A stretch of 64,000 bases of DNA. Source: GCA-002733465 sp039969155 (lineage in GTDB: Bacteria > Pseudomonadota > Gammaproteobacteria > Enterobacterales > Kangiellaceae). Location: NCBI GenBank assembly GCA_039969155.1, contig JBDVOJ010000116.1, forward strand, positions 1-64,000. The letters run 5' to 3'. The notes beneath the pieces were generated by a model that searched no databases, was not told where the DNA came from, and saw only the letters and a list, made by a program, of their open reading frames with translations. The translations under genes and the position numbers were made by a program. Positions 17,387 through 25,983 of this stretch are shown in pieces (the first letter of the stretch is position 1; the number at the start of each line of letters is the position of its first letter).

Positions 17387-18112
17387 ATGAATAAACGAGT
17401 TCTTGTTACCGGCTCTAGCCGTGGTATTGGCAAACAAATAGCTATCGAGCTAGCTGAGGCAGGCTTTGAGGTCGTGGTCCATTGCCGAAGTGGCGTTGAT
17501 TCGGCAAATCAAGTTATTAGTAGCATTGTTAGCAATGGCGGTTCAGCGAGCTTATTGCAATTTGATATTGCTGATCGTAGCCAAACCAAACAAACAATAG
17601 AACAAAATATCGAAGCAAACGGCGCCTTTTATGGGGTGGTATGCAACGCTGGGATTACACGAGATAACGCCTTTCCCTCTATAACTGAAGAGGATTGGGA
17701 CGATGTTATTCATACCAATCTTGATGGATTCTATAACGTGGTGCATCCGTTAATTATGCCCATGATAAGAGCTAAAAAGGGTGGTCGAATAGTTGCTATG
17801 TCATCGGTATCTGGAGTTGTGGGTAATCGTGGCCAAGTAAACTATAGCGCGTCTAAAGCCGGATTAATTGGCGCTGCTAAAGCCTTGGCAGTAGAGTTAG
17901 CCAAAAGAAAGATTACTGTTAACTGTGTTGCTCCAGGTCTGATCGATACAGATATGGTCGGAGAGGAATTGGCTAATGAAGCGCTGAAAATGATTCCTGC
18001 AAAAAGAATGGGAAAAGTAGAAGAGGTTTCTAGCCTAGTGAATTATTTGTTCTCCGATAGTGCTGGATATTTAACTCGGCAGGTAATTTCTGTTAATGGA
18101 GGTATGGCCTAG
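17387..18112 (+). CDS. apeQ: 3-oxoacyl-ACP reductase, SDR family (ApeQ-like)
   Basis: 241-residue classical short-chain dehydrogenase: cofactor loop TGSSRGIG at 8-15, NAGI at 87-90, catalytic Ser140, Tyr153 and Lys157 (YSASK), and NGG near the C-terminus. FabG-like, probably NADPH-dependent. It reduces the 3-keto group after each condensation; the double bond is then made by the dehydratases and never reduced, since the locus has no enoyl reductase, which fits a polyene. Its stop directly abuts the next start (no gap). Confidence 0.9.
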   Translation: MNKRVLVTGSSRGIGKQIAIELAEAGFEVVVHCRSGVDSANQVISSIVSNGGSASLLQFDIADRSQTKQTIEQNIEANGAFYGVVCNAGITRDNAFPSITEEDWDDVIHTNLDGFYNVVHPLIMPMIRAKKGGRIVAMSSVSGVVGNRGQVNYSASKAGLIGAAKALAVELAKRKITVNCVAPGLIDTDMVGEELANEALKMIPAKRMGKVEEVSSLVNYLFSDSAGYLTRQVISVNGGMA

Positions 18113-19336
18113 ATGCGTCGTGTTGTTGTGACAGGAATGAGCGGGGTAACAGCTTTTGGAAGTGACTGGCCATCAGTTCATTCTGCTTTACAGAAAGGGA
18201 ACAATGCCGTTCGATATATGTCTGAGTGGGAATATAGCGATGATCTTCGAACTTGTTTGGGAGCACCAATCGATGACTACGAATTCCCAAAGTTTTCGAG
18301 AAAACAAACTCGCAGTATGGGGCGAGTATCTTTGTTGTCGACTTGCGCCACCCAACAAGCGATTGAAAAAGCGGGACTGACTGATAGTGAGTTGATCACT
18401 GATGGGACTACCGGAATAGCATATGGCTCATCGTCAGGGAGTATTCTGCCGATCAACGATTTTAGCCGCCTATTGCAAACTGGCTCTATGAAAGGTTTTA
18501 ATTCCTCTTCTTACATAAAAATGATGGGACATACCGCACCGGTGAATATGGGAGTGTTTTTTGGTTGTAAAGGCCGTGTGATTACCACCAGCAGTGCGTG
18601 CACATCGGGAAGTCAGGGGATTGGTTATGCCTATGAGGCGATAAAGTATGGCCAGCAAGATATTATGATTGCTGGTGGTGCAGAAGAAATTAGTATTACT
18701 CAAGCTGCTGTGTTCGATACTTTATTTGCAACCTCTACCCGTAATCAACAGCCTGAGTTGACTCCTCGGCCTTTTGATCAGGGGCGAGACGGATTGGTCA
18801 TCGGTGAAGGTGCAGGAACCCTTATTCTTGAAGAGTACAATTCAGCCAAAAAACGTGGAGCAACAATTTTAGCCGAAGTGGTTGGTTTTGGTTCTAATTC
18901 GGATGGCGCACATGTGACTCAACCAAAGAAAGATACCATGGCGGTGGCGATGAGTTTAGCATTGAAAGACGCAAAGTTAAGTCCAGAACAAATTGGCTAT
19001 GTCAACGCGCATGGAACGGCAACAGACAGAGGCGATGTGGCAGAAACTCAAGCGACAAGAAGTGTGTTTGATAGAAAAGTTCCAATAAGCTCTCTAAAGA
19101 GTTACTTTGGACACACCTTGGGAGCGTGCGGTGCTATCGAAGCTTGGTTAGCCATTGAAATGATGAACTCTGGCTGGTTTGCGCCAACAATTAACTTAGA
19201 AAATATTGATATTGATTGTGGAGAGTTAGACTACATCACAGAACTTGATCGAGAAATGGATTGTAATTACGTGATGAGTAATAATTTTGCATTCGGCGGA
19301 ATTAATACGTCACTTATTTTTAAAAAGACAAACTAG
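18113..19336 (+). CDS. apeR: Beta-ketoacyl-ACP synthase, second (ApeR-like)
   Basis: 407-residue FabF-like ketosynthase with intact Cys163 (SSACTSGS), His300 (HGTAT) and His334 (YFGHTLGACG). It is the second full ketosynthase of the locus and differs clearly from the first (for instance GMSGVTAFG at the N-terminus, RSMGRVSLL near 67). In characterised loci the second KS is thought to act at an early condensation or as an accessory enzyme; which applies here is unknown. It is followed after 16 bases by the small secreted protein gene. Confidence 0.88.
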   Translation: MRRVVVTGMSGVTAFGSDWPSVHSALQKGNNAVRYMSEWEYSDDLRTCLGAPIDDYEFPKFSRKQTRSMGRVSLLSTCATQQAIEKAGLTDSELITDGTTGIAYGSSSGSILPINDFSRLLQTGSMKGFNSSSYIKMMGHTAPVNMGVFFGCKGRVITTSSACTSGSQGIGYAYEAIKYGQQDIMIAGGAEEISITQAAVFDTLFATSTRNQQPELTPRPFDQGRDGLVIGEGAGTLILEEYNSAKKRGATILAEVVGFGSNSDGAHVTQPKKDTMAVAMSLALKDAKLSPEQIGYVNAHGTATDRGDVAETQATRSVFDRKVPISSLKSYFGHTLGACGAIEAWLAIEMMNSGWFAPTINLENIDIDCGELDYITELDREMDCNYVMSNNFAFGGINTSLIFKKTN

Positions 19337-19352
19337 ATAAAAGAGGGATGAA

Positions 19353-19787
19353 ATGATGGTTTTAAAAACAAGCTTAACGATTCTTTTGTTTGTATTCGCG
19401 TTTAACGCTAGTGCAAGAGATGACAAATTAATGTTTCCGGTTAAAGCGGCTGTCGAAAGAGGGATTGCAGAAGGTATTATCGATGGTACTGTGAAATTCT
19501 ATTTTGGTGACACCGAGCATCCTAAAGTAAAATCAGAATTTGGTGAGATTAAGACTAATAAAAAAACTAACGCGTTTAATAAGTCTGATCTTGAAGCTTG
19601 CCAATGGGCATTTCTCTCAGCAATCAAAGCGTTTCATCAAAAAGCCAAGAAGCTTGGTGCGAATGCCGTGATTAATATCCAAAGCAACTACAAAAACAAC
19701 CCTGTCAAAGACAATACTCAATTTCAATGTGGTGCAGGTTCTTGGGTGGCGGGTGTTGCTCTAAAAGGAAATTTTGTGAAACTCTAA
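19353..19787 (+). CDS. Small secreted protein, family often labelled 'excinuclease ATPase subunit'
   Basis: 144 residues with an N-terminal signal peptide (hydrophobic 4-20, cleavage after NASA near residue 22). Conserved-looking core: EACQWAFLSAIKAFHQKAKKLGANAV, then VINIQSNY and a Cys-containing FQCGAGSWVAGVALKG. No ATPase or UvrA motif is present, so the common database label is misleading. The GANAVxxI pattern recalls YbjQ-like folds. Two Cys (about residues 70 and 126 region) could form a disulfide. It belongs to the operon by spacing, with GAGGG at 19343-19347 before the start, and a hairpin follows. Periplasmic role unknown; start may be either of two adjacent Met codons. Confidence 0.6.
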   Translation: MMVLKTSLTILLFVFAFNASARDDKLMFPVKAAVERGIAEGIIDGTVKFYFGDTEHPKVKSEFGEIKTNKKTNAFNKSDLEACQWAFLSAIKAFHQKAKKLGANAVINIQSNYKNNPVKDNTQFQCGAGSWVAGVALKGNFVKL

Positions 19788-20088
19788 ATTAGTTTTATCG
19801 CTTTACTAATTACGAGCACTTGCAACTGCTGAAGATTGAACATTGTTTAAGGATTTTGTATTGGCATAAAATCCCGCCCTGACTGATGATAACAGCTTTA
19901 TCTTCAGTCAGGTTTCTGCTGGCATCTCCCGCTACTCAAATTAGACCAGTTTTGGAATTGAGTTCGCCGGCGCTAGTTGTCGATGGTAGTAAAATATGAG
20001 TGATGAAAAAACTAAACAGGGCAAATAACTTAGAATAAGTTTTCGTTAGGTTTTTAGTTTCCTTGCCTTAGTTATTTTGCGGAGACCT
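19788..20088. other. Convergent intergenic region
   Basis: 301 bases between the plus-strand aryl polyene operon and the minus-strand hydrolase gene. Apart from the hairpin at 19878-19912 I see no coding sequence, promoter or repeat here. Confidence 0.6.
19878..19920 (+). terminator. Long hairpin, probable terminator of the aryl polyene operon
   Basis: Fifteen-base arms (CCTGACTGATGATAA at 19878-19892 and TTATCTTCAGTCAGG at 19898-19912) pair with one mismatch around a five-base loop. The downstream T-tract is short (TTTCTG), so intrinsic termination may be weak or bidirectional, but position at the convergent end of both units supports it. Confidence 0.65.
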
Positions 20089-20850
20089 TTATATACTCGC
20101 TAATTCTTGCTGAATAATTTTCTTCCAAAGCTGTTTCCATACTACCCACTTATGACCGCCCTTTAATGTAACAACCCGCTCTGAAGGTAGGTTTTTGGCT
20201 AACACCTCCCCAGACAATGCGAATCCATCTTGTTCCCCATAAGCGAGGATGATTTTAGAATTATGTTCATAGATTAGTCGGTAGGCTCGTCGCCAAGCCA
20301 TTAGCGTCTGTTCAAGGTCATTCATTTCAGAAGAAAACTCTGCTCCTTGTTGATACCACCGCTCTAAACCGCCTGTTTTCTTAACCACATCAATTGCTTC
20401 TGGGTTACCCATGTAGGGAGCAATAAGTATTGCCTGATAAATTACTTCGGGATAATCTTCGGCTAACAATAGCGCACCAAAACCACCTAACGAGGTGCCC
20501 ACTAAGGTTATATTTTTATAACGCTTAGACATGGGGTCTAAGATATCTTGTTTCATTCGCTCGGAAATAACTCGGCTAGTATAATAGCCTAAATGGGAAT
20601 CAACCAGTAAGTAGTCGAAAGGTACCTGAGCAAAAATGTCAGAGTCAAAGAAACCCGCCTGAGAAAATGCGCCAGGTTCGTCACCAAGACCTGGAAGAAA
20701 AACCATGAGATGGTCATTTTGTTTTTGTTCATCGAGAAATGCTTGATAAGGTATTGGAGCGCCAGTCGATTTCAGGAAATAGCAGCTGGCTAGCAGCGGC
20801 ATCAAAGCGACAACCGTCATGATTTTGACTAATGAAACCCTATCAAACAT
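20089..20850 (-). CDS. Alpha/beta hydrolase lipoprotein
   Basis: 253 residues. Lipoprotein signal peptide with lipobox LASC, Cys23. The hydrolase fold has the nucleophile elbow GTSLGG (Ser120), acid Asp208 in YGEQDGF and His233 in GGHKW, a complete triad in the right order. Oxyanion region FLPGLGDEPG at 51-60. Function is likely esterase- or lipase-like at the membrane; substrate unknown. It sits 41 bases upstream-in-map of another minus-strand lipoprotein gene and may be co-transcribed with it. It is not a standard aryl polyene gene. Confidence 0.78.
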   Translation of the reverse strand: MFDRVSLVKIMTVVALMPLLASCYFLKSTGAPIPYQAFLDEQKQNDHLMVFLPGLGDEPGAFSQAGFFDSDIFAQVPFDYLLVDSHLGYYTSRVISERMKQDILDPMSKRYKNITLVGTSLGGFGALLLAEDYPEVIYQAILIAPYMGNPEAIDVVKKTGGLERWYQQGAEFSSEMNDLEQTLMAWRRAYRLIYEHNSKIILAYGEQDGFALSGEVLAKNLPSERVVTLKGGHKWVVWKQLWKKIIQQELASI

Positions 20851-20891
20851 AATCCTTAGACCTCGATAACAATCTTAAATTAATTTAAAAC

Positions 20892-21494
20892 TTATCTACC
20901 GTCAGATTCGACGAGTGTTCTTTGTGATAAATCTTCGGGTGATTTTTGTTGCCAAACGGTCAAGTACTCTTGATACTTTGATTTAATATCCTGTTGGTGT
21001 TTCTTAAACCAAGCGTTCGACTTTTCAGAATTCTCAACTAACTTAGTGTTAATCAACATTTTCTGAAACTCTTTTGACGCGGTATTGTATTTCGTGGTGC
21101 CATCATTCTTGACTGGCCACATAGAAAATCGAGCTTTCCAGAAACCCATTCGCGGAGTAATAATACTGTAGTAGGATTTTCCTGGAACGACTTCAGCTTC
21201 TAAAAAATCAGCGGCTTCAGACACTACCATGAATCGATGTTTACCGGCTTTCGTTGGGTAGGCAATTTTAGTTCCGTTGGCGATGATCCCTATGAATATC
21301 GGATCTCCATTGGTAACATCGTATAAAGAAGCATTGATGGCGTTACCAAGGAATGAAGAGCGTATAAATACGACTTGTGCTTTGTCATCGGTGGCTTGAG
21401 GTAAAGTTTGATTACTAACAACTTGCATCGGGTTTGATGCGCAACCCGCAAATAATAGTGTGAATGAGAGTAAAAATAATCGGACAAAATTCAT
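20892..21494 (-). CDS. DUF2846-like lipoprotein
   Basis: 200 residues, lipobox FAGC with Cys18. The domain after residue 40 reads AQVVFIRSSFLGNAINASLYDV, then GTKIAYPTKAGKHRF, the pattern of DUF2846 lipoproteins (a sandwich domain that presents a small-molecule-like or surface function, unknown). The C-terminal 60 residues are helical and charged. The ATG at 21494 is preceded by GGAGGT on the minus strand (21499-21504 region), a strong ribosome site. Probably first gene of a two-gene unit with the hydrolase. Confidence 0.72.
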   Translation of the reverse strand: MNFVRLFLLSFTLLFAGCASNPMQVVSNQTLPQATDDKAQVVFIRSSFLGNAINASLYDVTNGDPIFIGIIANGTKIAYPTKAGKHRFMVVSEAADFLEAEVVPGKSYYSIITPRMGFWKARFSMWPVKNDGTTKYNTASKEFQKMLINTKLVENSEKSNAWFKKHQQDIKSKYQEYLTVWQQKSPEDLSQRTLVESDGR

Positions 21495-21625
21495 CGTAAG
21501 ACCTCCAGTCTTTTGGTTGATATTTTTTGGTGTAGATTTTATTTTTTTAACTAACTATATCTAGATAAATTAGACCAACTTAAACAAAAACAAGATGGCG
21601 AATATCAAGAATGCTTTTCTTATTG

Positions 21626-22474
21626 CTAAATGGATACTTCGATATTGTCTAATAATCTTGGTTGTCCCATCCAAGCGGCTGCAGCAATTAATAGCTCCGA
21701 ATCATTCGGACTAGCGTCTTCTAAAGTTATTTTGTTACAAATCTCAAAATAATCAACTTTGAAGTCATTCTGTTCTAGCTGCTCAATTGCGAGTTGTTTG
21801 AGTGTCGAATAGTCTCTTTGGCCGAGTTTTATTTTCTCAGCTATCGCGAGAAGCGTTGCTTGTAAAAAACTTGCTTGGTTTTTTTGTTCGTTGGTTAGAA
21901 ACTTGTTGCGAGAGCTCATGGCTAAACCGTTATCTTCTCTGACAATCTCACCGCCAATGATTTCGATTGGAAGGAATAAGTCCTTCACCATAGCACTCAG
22001 AATGAGGTACTGTTGGTAATCCTTTTTGCCGAAAATAACTAAATCGGGCTGAAGAATATTGAATAGAATAGTGACTACTGTCGCTACACCTCTGAAGTGC
22101 TCCGGTCGACTCTCGCCACATAGTCGTTTGGTAAGTCGATTTACTTCAACACTAGTGTTGACCTTGGTTCCAATTGGATAAATGGTTTCGTTGGTCGGAG
22201 TAAACAAGTAATCAACACCGATTTCGGTTAGCTTGTTAATATCTTGTTGAAGAGTTCTTGGGTATTGGTCAAGATCTTCGTTTGCCCCAAACTGCATCGG
22301 GTTCACGAAAATGCTACCAACTAGAATATCGCAGTTCTTTTGTGCTAATTGAAATAGTGAGAGGTGCCCACGGTGAAGGTTTCCCATAGTGGGAATTAAG
22401 CCGATTTTCTTTCCAGAGCGTTTAAGTGCAGTTAACTCTGCTTGAATTTCATATGGGCTATCAAATATTTTCAT
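21626..22474 (-). CDS. panC: Pantothenate synthetase
   Basis: 282 residues. ATP-dependent condensation of pantoate and beta-alanine in coenzyme A synthesis. Signature IPTMGNLHRGH (27-37) with the HxGH nucleotide motif His34-His37; FVNPMQFG and FGKKDYQQ are the pantoate/ATP contact blocks; the C-terminal KMSKS-like segment is MSSRNKFL. Normal length. Lies downstream of panB on the same strand with a 38-base gap, the usual order. Confidence 0.96.
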   Translation of the reverse strand: MKIFDSPYEIQAELTALKRSGKKIGLIPTMGNLHRGHLSLFQLAQKNCDILVGSIFVNPMQFGANEDLDQYPRTLQQDINKLTEIGVDYLFTPTNETIYPIGTKVNTSVEVNRLTKRLCGESRPEHFRGVATVVTILFNILQPDLVIFGKKDYQQYLILSAMVKDLFLPIEIIGGEIVREDNGLAMSSRNKFLTNEQKNQASFLQATLLAIAEKIKLGQRDYSTLKQLAIEQLEQNDFKVDYFEICNKITLEDASPNDSELLIAAAAWMGQPRLLDNIEVSI

Positions 22475-22512
22475 CTACCACTCTCTAATCATTAATGGCT
22501 TGATAAGCCGCA

Positions 22513-23313
22513 CTATTCGAAACAATGCTCTTTGGCTGGAAAGCTTCTATCTTTTACAGCAGCAAGATAACCTTGAAGCGCTTGTTGAACAGAGTTTACT
22601 TCGGGCTCTGCGAAAAAATTTCTAACAAACTTCGGTTTGAAATCATTGTTCATACCGAGCATATCCTGAAGTACTAATACTTGTCCATCAGTCTTGTTTC
22701 CAGCTCCAATACCGATTGTTGGAATTTGTAATTGTCGAGTAATTTTTTCTGCGAGTATTGCGGGAACACATTCTAGAACCAGCAGCTTAGCACCTGCTTT
22801 TTCTATCGCTAAAGCATCACGTAAAATTTGATTGGCGTTTTCTTCGTCCCGGCCTTGGATTTTGAATCCACCAAGTGCATCGACGGATTGAGGTGTTAAA
22901 CCGAGGTGCGCACATACGGGTATCCCTCTTTCAGTTAAAAGTGATACCGTGGGGCATAACCATTCGCCACCTTCCAGTTTCACCATATTGGCGCCAGCTT
23001 GCATTAGTTTCGCCGCATTAGACATTGATTCTTGTTCTGTTGCGTATGACATGTATGGCAAGTCTGCAACAATCAAAGAAGATCGGTTGCCATTTGCAAC
23101 GCATTGAGTGTGATATTGCATATTCTCCATGCTGACCGGAACAGTTGACTGATGCCCTTGCATCACCATGCCTAAAGAATCTCCAACCAAAATTATTTCT
23201 ATCCCAGCTTCCGAGACTAGCTTAGCGAAACTGGCGTCATAGGCAGTGAGTACCGCAATGGGTTCCTTGGTATCTTTTAACTGCTGAATACTGTGAAGCG
23301 TCTGTCTTTTCAT
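22513..23313 (-). CDS. panB: 3-methyl-2-oxobutanoate hydroxymethyltransferase
   Basis: 266 residues. First committed step of pantothenate synthesis, transferring hydroxymethyl from methylene-THF to ketoisovalerate. VLTAYDASFAKL, VGDSLGMVMQGHQST (metal and substrate site) and GIPVCAHLGLTPQS are all present; GIGAGNKTDGQVLVLQDMLG is the C-terminal signature. Normal length. Three bases separate it from the kinase gene upstream. Confidence 0.96.
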   Translation of the reverse strand: MKRQTLHSIQQLKDTKEPIAVLTAYDASFAKLVSEAGIEIILVGDSLGMVMQGHQSTVPVSMENMQYHTQCVANGNRSSLIVADLPYMSYATEQESMSNAAKLMQAGANMVKLEGGEWLCPTVSLLTERGIPVCAHLGLTPQSVDALGGFKIQGRDEENANQILRDALAIEKAGAKLLVLECVPAILAEKITRQLQIPTIGIGAGNKTDGQVLVLQDMLGMNNDFKPKFVRNFFAEPEVNSVQQALQGYLAAVKDRSFPAKEHCFE

Positions 23314-23316
23314 GAT

Positions 23317-24003
23317 TTATCTTACCATCGTAGGATTGAAGTAGTGGCGCCCGCTGCTTGTCGTTTCTATACGCTCTAATAGTTGCTGATAGTCTTGTTG
23401 GTTGTTAACCAAATCAATGCCTGAGGCATTCACGATCAAAAGTGGTGACGCATTATAATAATGAAAAAAATCAGTATACGCACTAGACAATTGGTTTAGA
23501 TAATCTTGATTAATGGTATTTTCCATCGCTAGTCCACGCTTTCTTATGCGTTTTAGAAGTACATCTGATGGCGCCTGAAGGTATATGACTAAGTCTGGAA
23601 TGGGCGCATCAATAGTCAAATTATTATAAACCTGTTCATACAAATTTAGTTCGTCGCTATCTAGCGTCACTCTTGCGAATAGCCGATCTTTATCCATTAA
23701 AAAATCTGCGACATGATTTGGTGAAAACATATCACCTTGTCGTAATTCTTGTAGCTGGCGGGTGCGTTGGAACAAAAAATACAGTTGCGCTGGTAAAGCG
23801 CCAGACTTGGGATCTTGGTAAAACTTTTCTAGAAAAGGGTTTTCGGCCGCACCTTCTAAAAGTAACTCGGCGTTAAAGGAATGTGCTAACTTTTTCGCCA
23901 ATGTGGTTTTTCCAACTCCTATAGGACCTTCAATTGCGATAAAAGTCTTATTGCTGGGCTTAGTTGCATCGTTGGGTAATGGAATATTCTCGTTGTCGCT
24001 CAC
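23317..24003 (-). CDS. Deoxynucleoside kinase (dAdo/dGuo kinase family)
   Basis: 228 residues. Walker A GPIGVGKTT at 26-34, followed by an ELLLEGAAENPFLEKFY block (substrate/Glu base region), the MDKDRLFARVTLD segment and the RIRKRGLAMENTI lid. This is the deoxyadenosine/deoxyguanosine kinase-type family, which phosphorylates salvaged deoxynucleosides. It overlaps the folK stop by four bases and lies between folK and panB, a position where E. coli has nothing. The link to folate/pantothenate genes is probably only operon position. Confidence 0.85.
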   Translation of the reverse strand: MSDNENIPLPNDATKPSNKTFIAIEGPIGVGKTTLAKKLAHSFNAELLLEGAAENPFLEKFYQDPKSGALPAQLYFLFQRTRQLQELRQGDMFSPNHVADFLMDKDRLFARVTLDSDELNLYEQVYNNLTIDAPIPDLVIYLQAPSDVLLKRIRKRGLAMENTINQDYLNQLSSAYTDFFHYYNASPLLIVNASGIDLVNNQQDYQQLLERIETTSSGRHYFNPTMVR

Positions 24004-24482
24004 AATTTTGTGATTCCTTGTTCGGTTAATTCTTCGACAATTGAATTGATTGGCGTACCATCTGGCAATTTCAATTCTGGCGCTATTTCCTGAAGCGGAA
24101 GTAGCACAAAGGCTCTTTGTCTTAGACCATAGTGAGGAATTGTTAGCCGCTCACATTCGATCGCTTGATCCCCAAATAGTAGCAAATCCAAGTCTAATGT
24201 TCGAGGTCCCCAGCGTTCAGCTTTTCTAACCCGGCCTTGAGTCTTCTCCACAGATTGAAGCTGGTCCAGCAAATCGATCGGTGTGAGAGACGTCTCAATT
24301 TTAGCTACTGCGTTTATATAGTCGTCTTGGTCTCGTGGGCCCATAGGAGGGCTTTGATAAAGCGATGACCTTAGCAGTAGTTGAGTATTTGGTAAATTCG
24401 CCAGCGCCTTGAACGCCACTTCTATTTGTTGTTTCGGATTATTTAAATTTGCCCCAAGGCCAATGTAAGCAGAAGTTGTCAT
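24000..24482 (-). CDS. folK: 2-amino-4-hydroxy-6-hydroxymethyldihydropteridine pyrophosphokinase
   Basis: 160 residues. Pyrophosphoryl transfer step before dihydropteroate synthesis. GLGANLNNP near the N-terminus, GPRDQDDYINAVAKI (pterin-binding loop) and RWGPRTLDLDLLLFG (Mg-ATP site) are the family marks. Normal length. Follows pcnB by 19 bases as in many gammaproteobacteria. Confidence 0.95.
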   Translation of the reverse strand: MTTSAYIGLGANLNNPKQQIEVAFKALANLPNTQLLLRSSLYQSPPMGPRDQDDYINAVAKIETSLTPIDLLDQLQSVEKTQGRVRKAERWGPRTLDLDLLLFGDQAIECERLTIPHYGLRQRAFVLLPLQEIAPELKLPDGTPINSIVEELTEQGITKL

Positions 24483-24501
24483 TGTAATTTAACTCGCTCA
24501 A

Positions 24502-25956
24502 TTACAGCTTTTTGGGAGGTACATTTTTAGTCTGCTTTTTTGTTGTAGTTCGTTTCTTATTCGCGGGTTTACGTTTTCTTTTTTTGCGAGGTTTATTATC
24601 CACCAGATTCAGCATATTTTGCTGTGCTTCTGGTCCTGCATCTTGGTAATCCGTCCACCATTTTGCAAGTTCAGAGAGTTCTGGATCTTTGCCTGCGCGT
24701 AAATAAAGAAAATCATAGGCGGCTCTAAATCGAGCATGAGCTATTAGGCTGTATACACTTTTCTTTCTGCGATTGGATAGTCGATGCTGAAGCCCCCAAA
24801 TTTCTTTTGCCACCAGTGAAAAACGCTTTGGTATCGCGGTTATCATGCGCTGCTTTTCCATGACTTGGGATGCCGCTTTTTGACTTGCCTCATAGGGAGG
24901 TTTGCCTTTAGCAATTAACTTTTCAGTAAGTTCCTGAACTGGTTTCCACAGTATCACCGCAAACAAAAAAGCCGGTGTTACTGGTTGTTGGTTGGCAATC
25001 CGTTTGTCTGTGTTTTTGAGCGCGGCGCTGACAAATTGTTGAAAAGCTTTTGCTTGATCGTCTTTTGCGGCGAGAGCTTGAACTGTCTGTGGAAATAAGT
25101 ATTGAGAAACTCCTTCTCTAAATAACTGATCCCAAGTCGCTTCAGCGTGACCTGCGAGTAACATTTTATTGCACTCGTCCCAAAGTCTTGCCGATGAGAC
25201 ATGGGTTAGTAATTCCGATAACTGTTTGATAGGTTTTGCAGTAGATGGTTCGATACTTAGATTGAGCTTACATGCCAGTCGAATTGCTCGTAGTATTCGC
25301 ACAGGGTCTTCGCGGTAACGTTCTTCTGGGTCACCAATCAGTCGAATTTTTCTTTCAGCTAGGTCGTCTAAACCACCGGTATAATCGAGTACAGAAAAGT
25401 CTTTAACCGTGTAATACAAAGCATTAACAGTGAAATCTCGGCGAAAAGCATCTTCTACGATCGAACCATAAACATTGTCTCTAACCAACATGCCTTGGTC
25501 GCTGGTTCTAGATAACTCGTTTTTTGGTTTGTTCTGCTTTTTACCTGAACCTTCACTGCTTTCGTGTCCCGCTCTAAAAGTGGCTACTTCAATAACCTCA
25601 CGGCCAAACAGAATGTGAGCTAAGCGAAAACGGCGACCGATTAATCGACAATTTCTAAAGACTGCTTGGATTTGTTCAGGCGTTGCATCTGTGGCAACGT
25701 CAAAATCTTTTGGTTGAAGTCCTAGTAAAATATCTCTGACGCCACCACCGACTAAGTAAGCCTGGTAACCCGCTTCATTTAGTCGGTATAGCACTTTCAA
25801 AGCGTTCTTACTGATTTTTTGACGGCTAACAGTATGCGCGTCTCGTTTTAATACTGTTGCTTCGGCGTCTCGCAACAAAGTATTAGCGCTTGACGCTGAA
25901 GGGGAGATGTCACGCTTATTTTTTTTCGAAAATAAGCGTTTAATAATGCCAGCCAT
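24502..25956 (-). CDS. pcnB: Poly(A) polymerase I
   Basis: 484 residues. Adds poly(A) tails that promote RNA decay. The class II nucleotidyltransferase head has LVGGGVRDILLG and the DFDVATDA catalytic acid pair (about residues 66-90), then the RRFRLAHILF, the RRDFTVNALYY block and the RIVRAIRLACKL-like helix region of tRNA nucleotidyltransferases/PAPs. Length and the Lys/Arg-rich C-terminal tail (from about 450) are characteristic of PcnB rather than CCA-adding enzyme. Starts with ATG, unlike the AUU start of E. coli pcnB. Confidence 0.93.
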   Translation of the reverse strand: MAGIIKRLFSKKNKRDISPSASSANTLLRDAEATVLKRDAHTVSRQKISKNALKVLYRLNEAGYQAYLVGGGVRDILLGLQPKDFDVATDATPEQIQAVFRNCRLIGRRFRLAHILFGREVIEVATFRAGHESSEGSGKKQNKPKNELSRTSDQGMLVRDNVYGSIVEDAFRRDFTVNALYYTVKDFSVLDYTGGLDDLAERKIRLIGDPEERYREDPVRILRAIRLACKLNLSIEPSTAKPIKQLSELLTHVSSARLWDECNKMLLAGHAEATWDQLFREGVSQYLFPQTVQALAAKDDQAKAFQQFVSAALKNTDKRIANQQPVTPAFLFAVILWKPVQELTEKLIAKGKPPYEASQKAASQVMEKQRMITAIPKRFSLVAKEIWGLQHRLSNRRKKSVYSLIAHARFRAAYDFLYLRAGKDPELSELAKWWTDYQDAGPEAQQNMLNLVDNKPRKKRKRKPANKKRTTTKKQTKNVPPKKL

Positions 25957-25983
25957 TTAATTTAAGCTACTCAAAGCACAATC

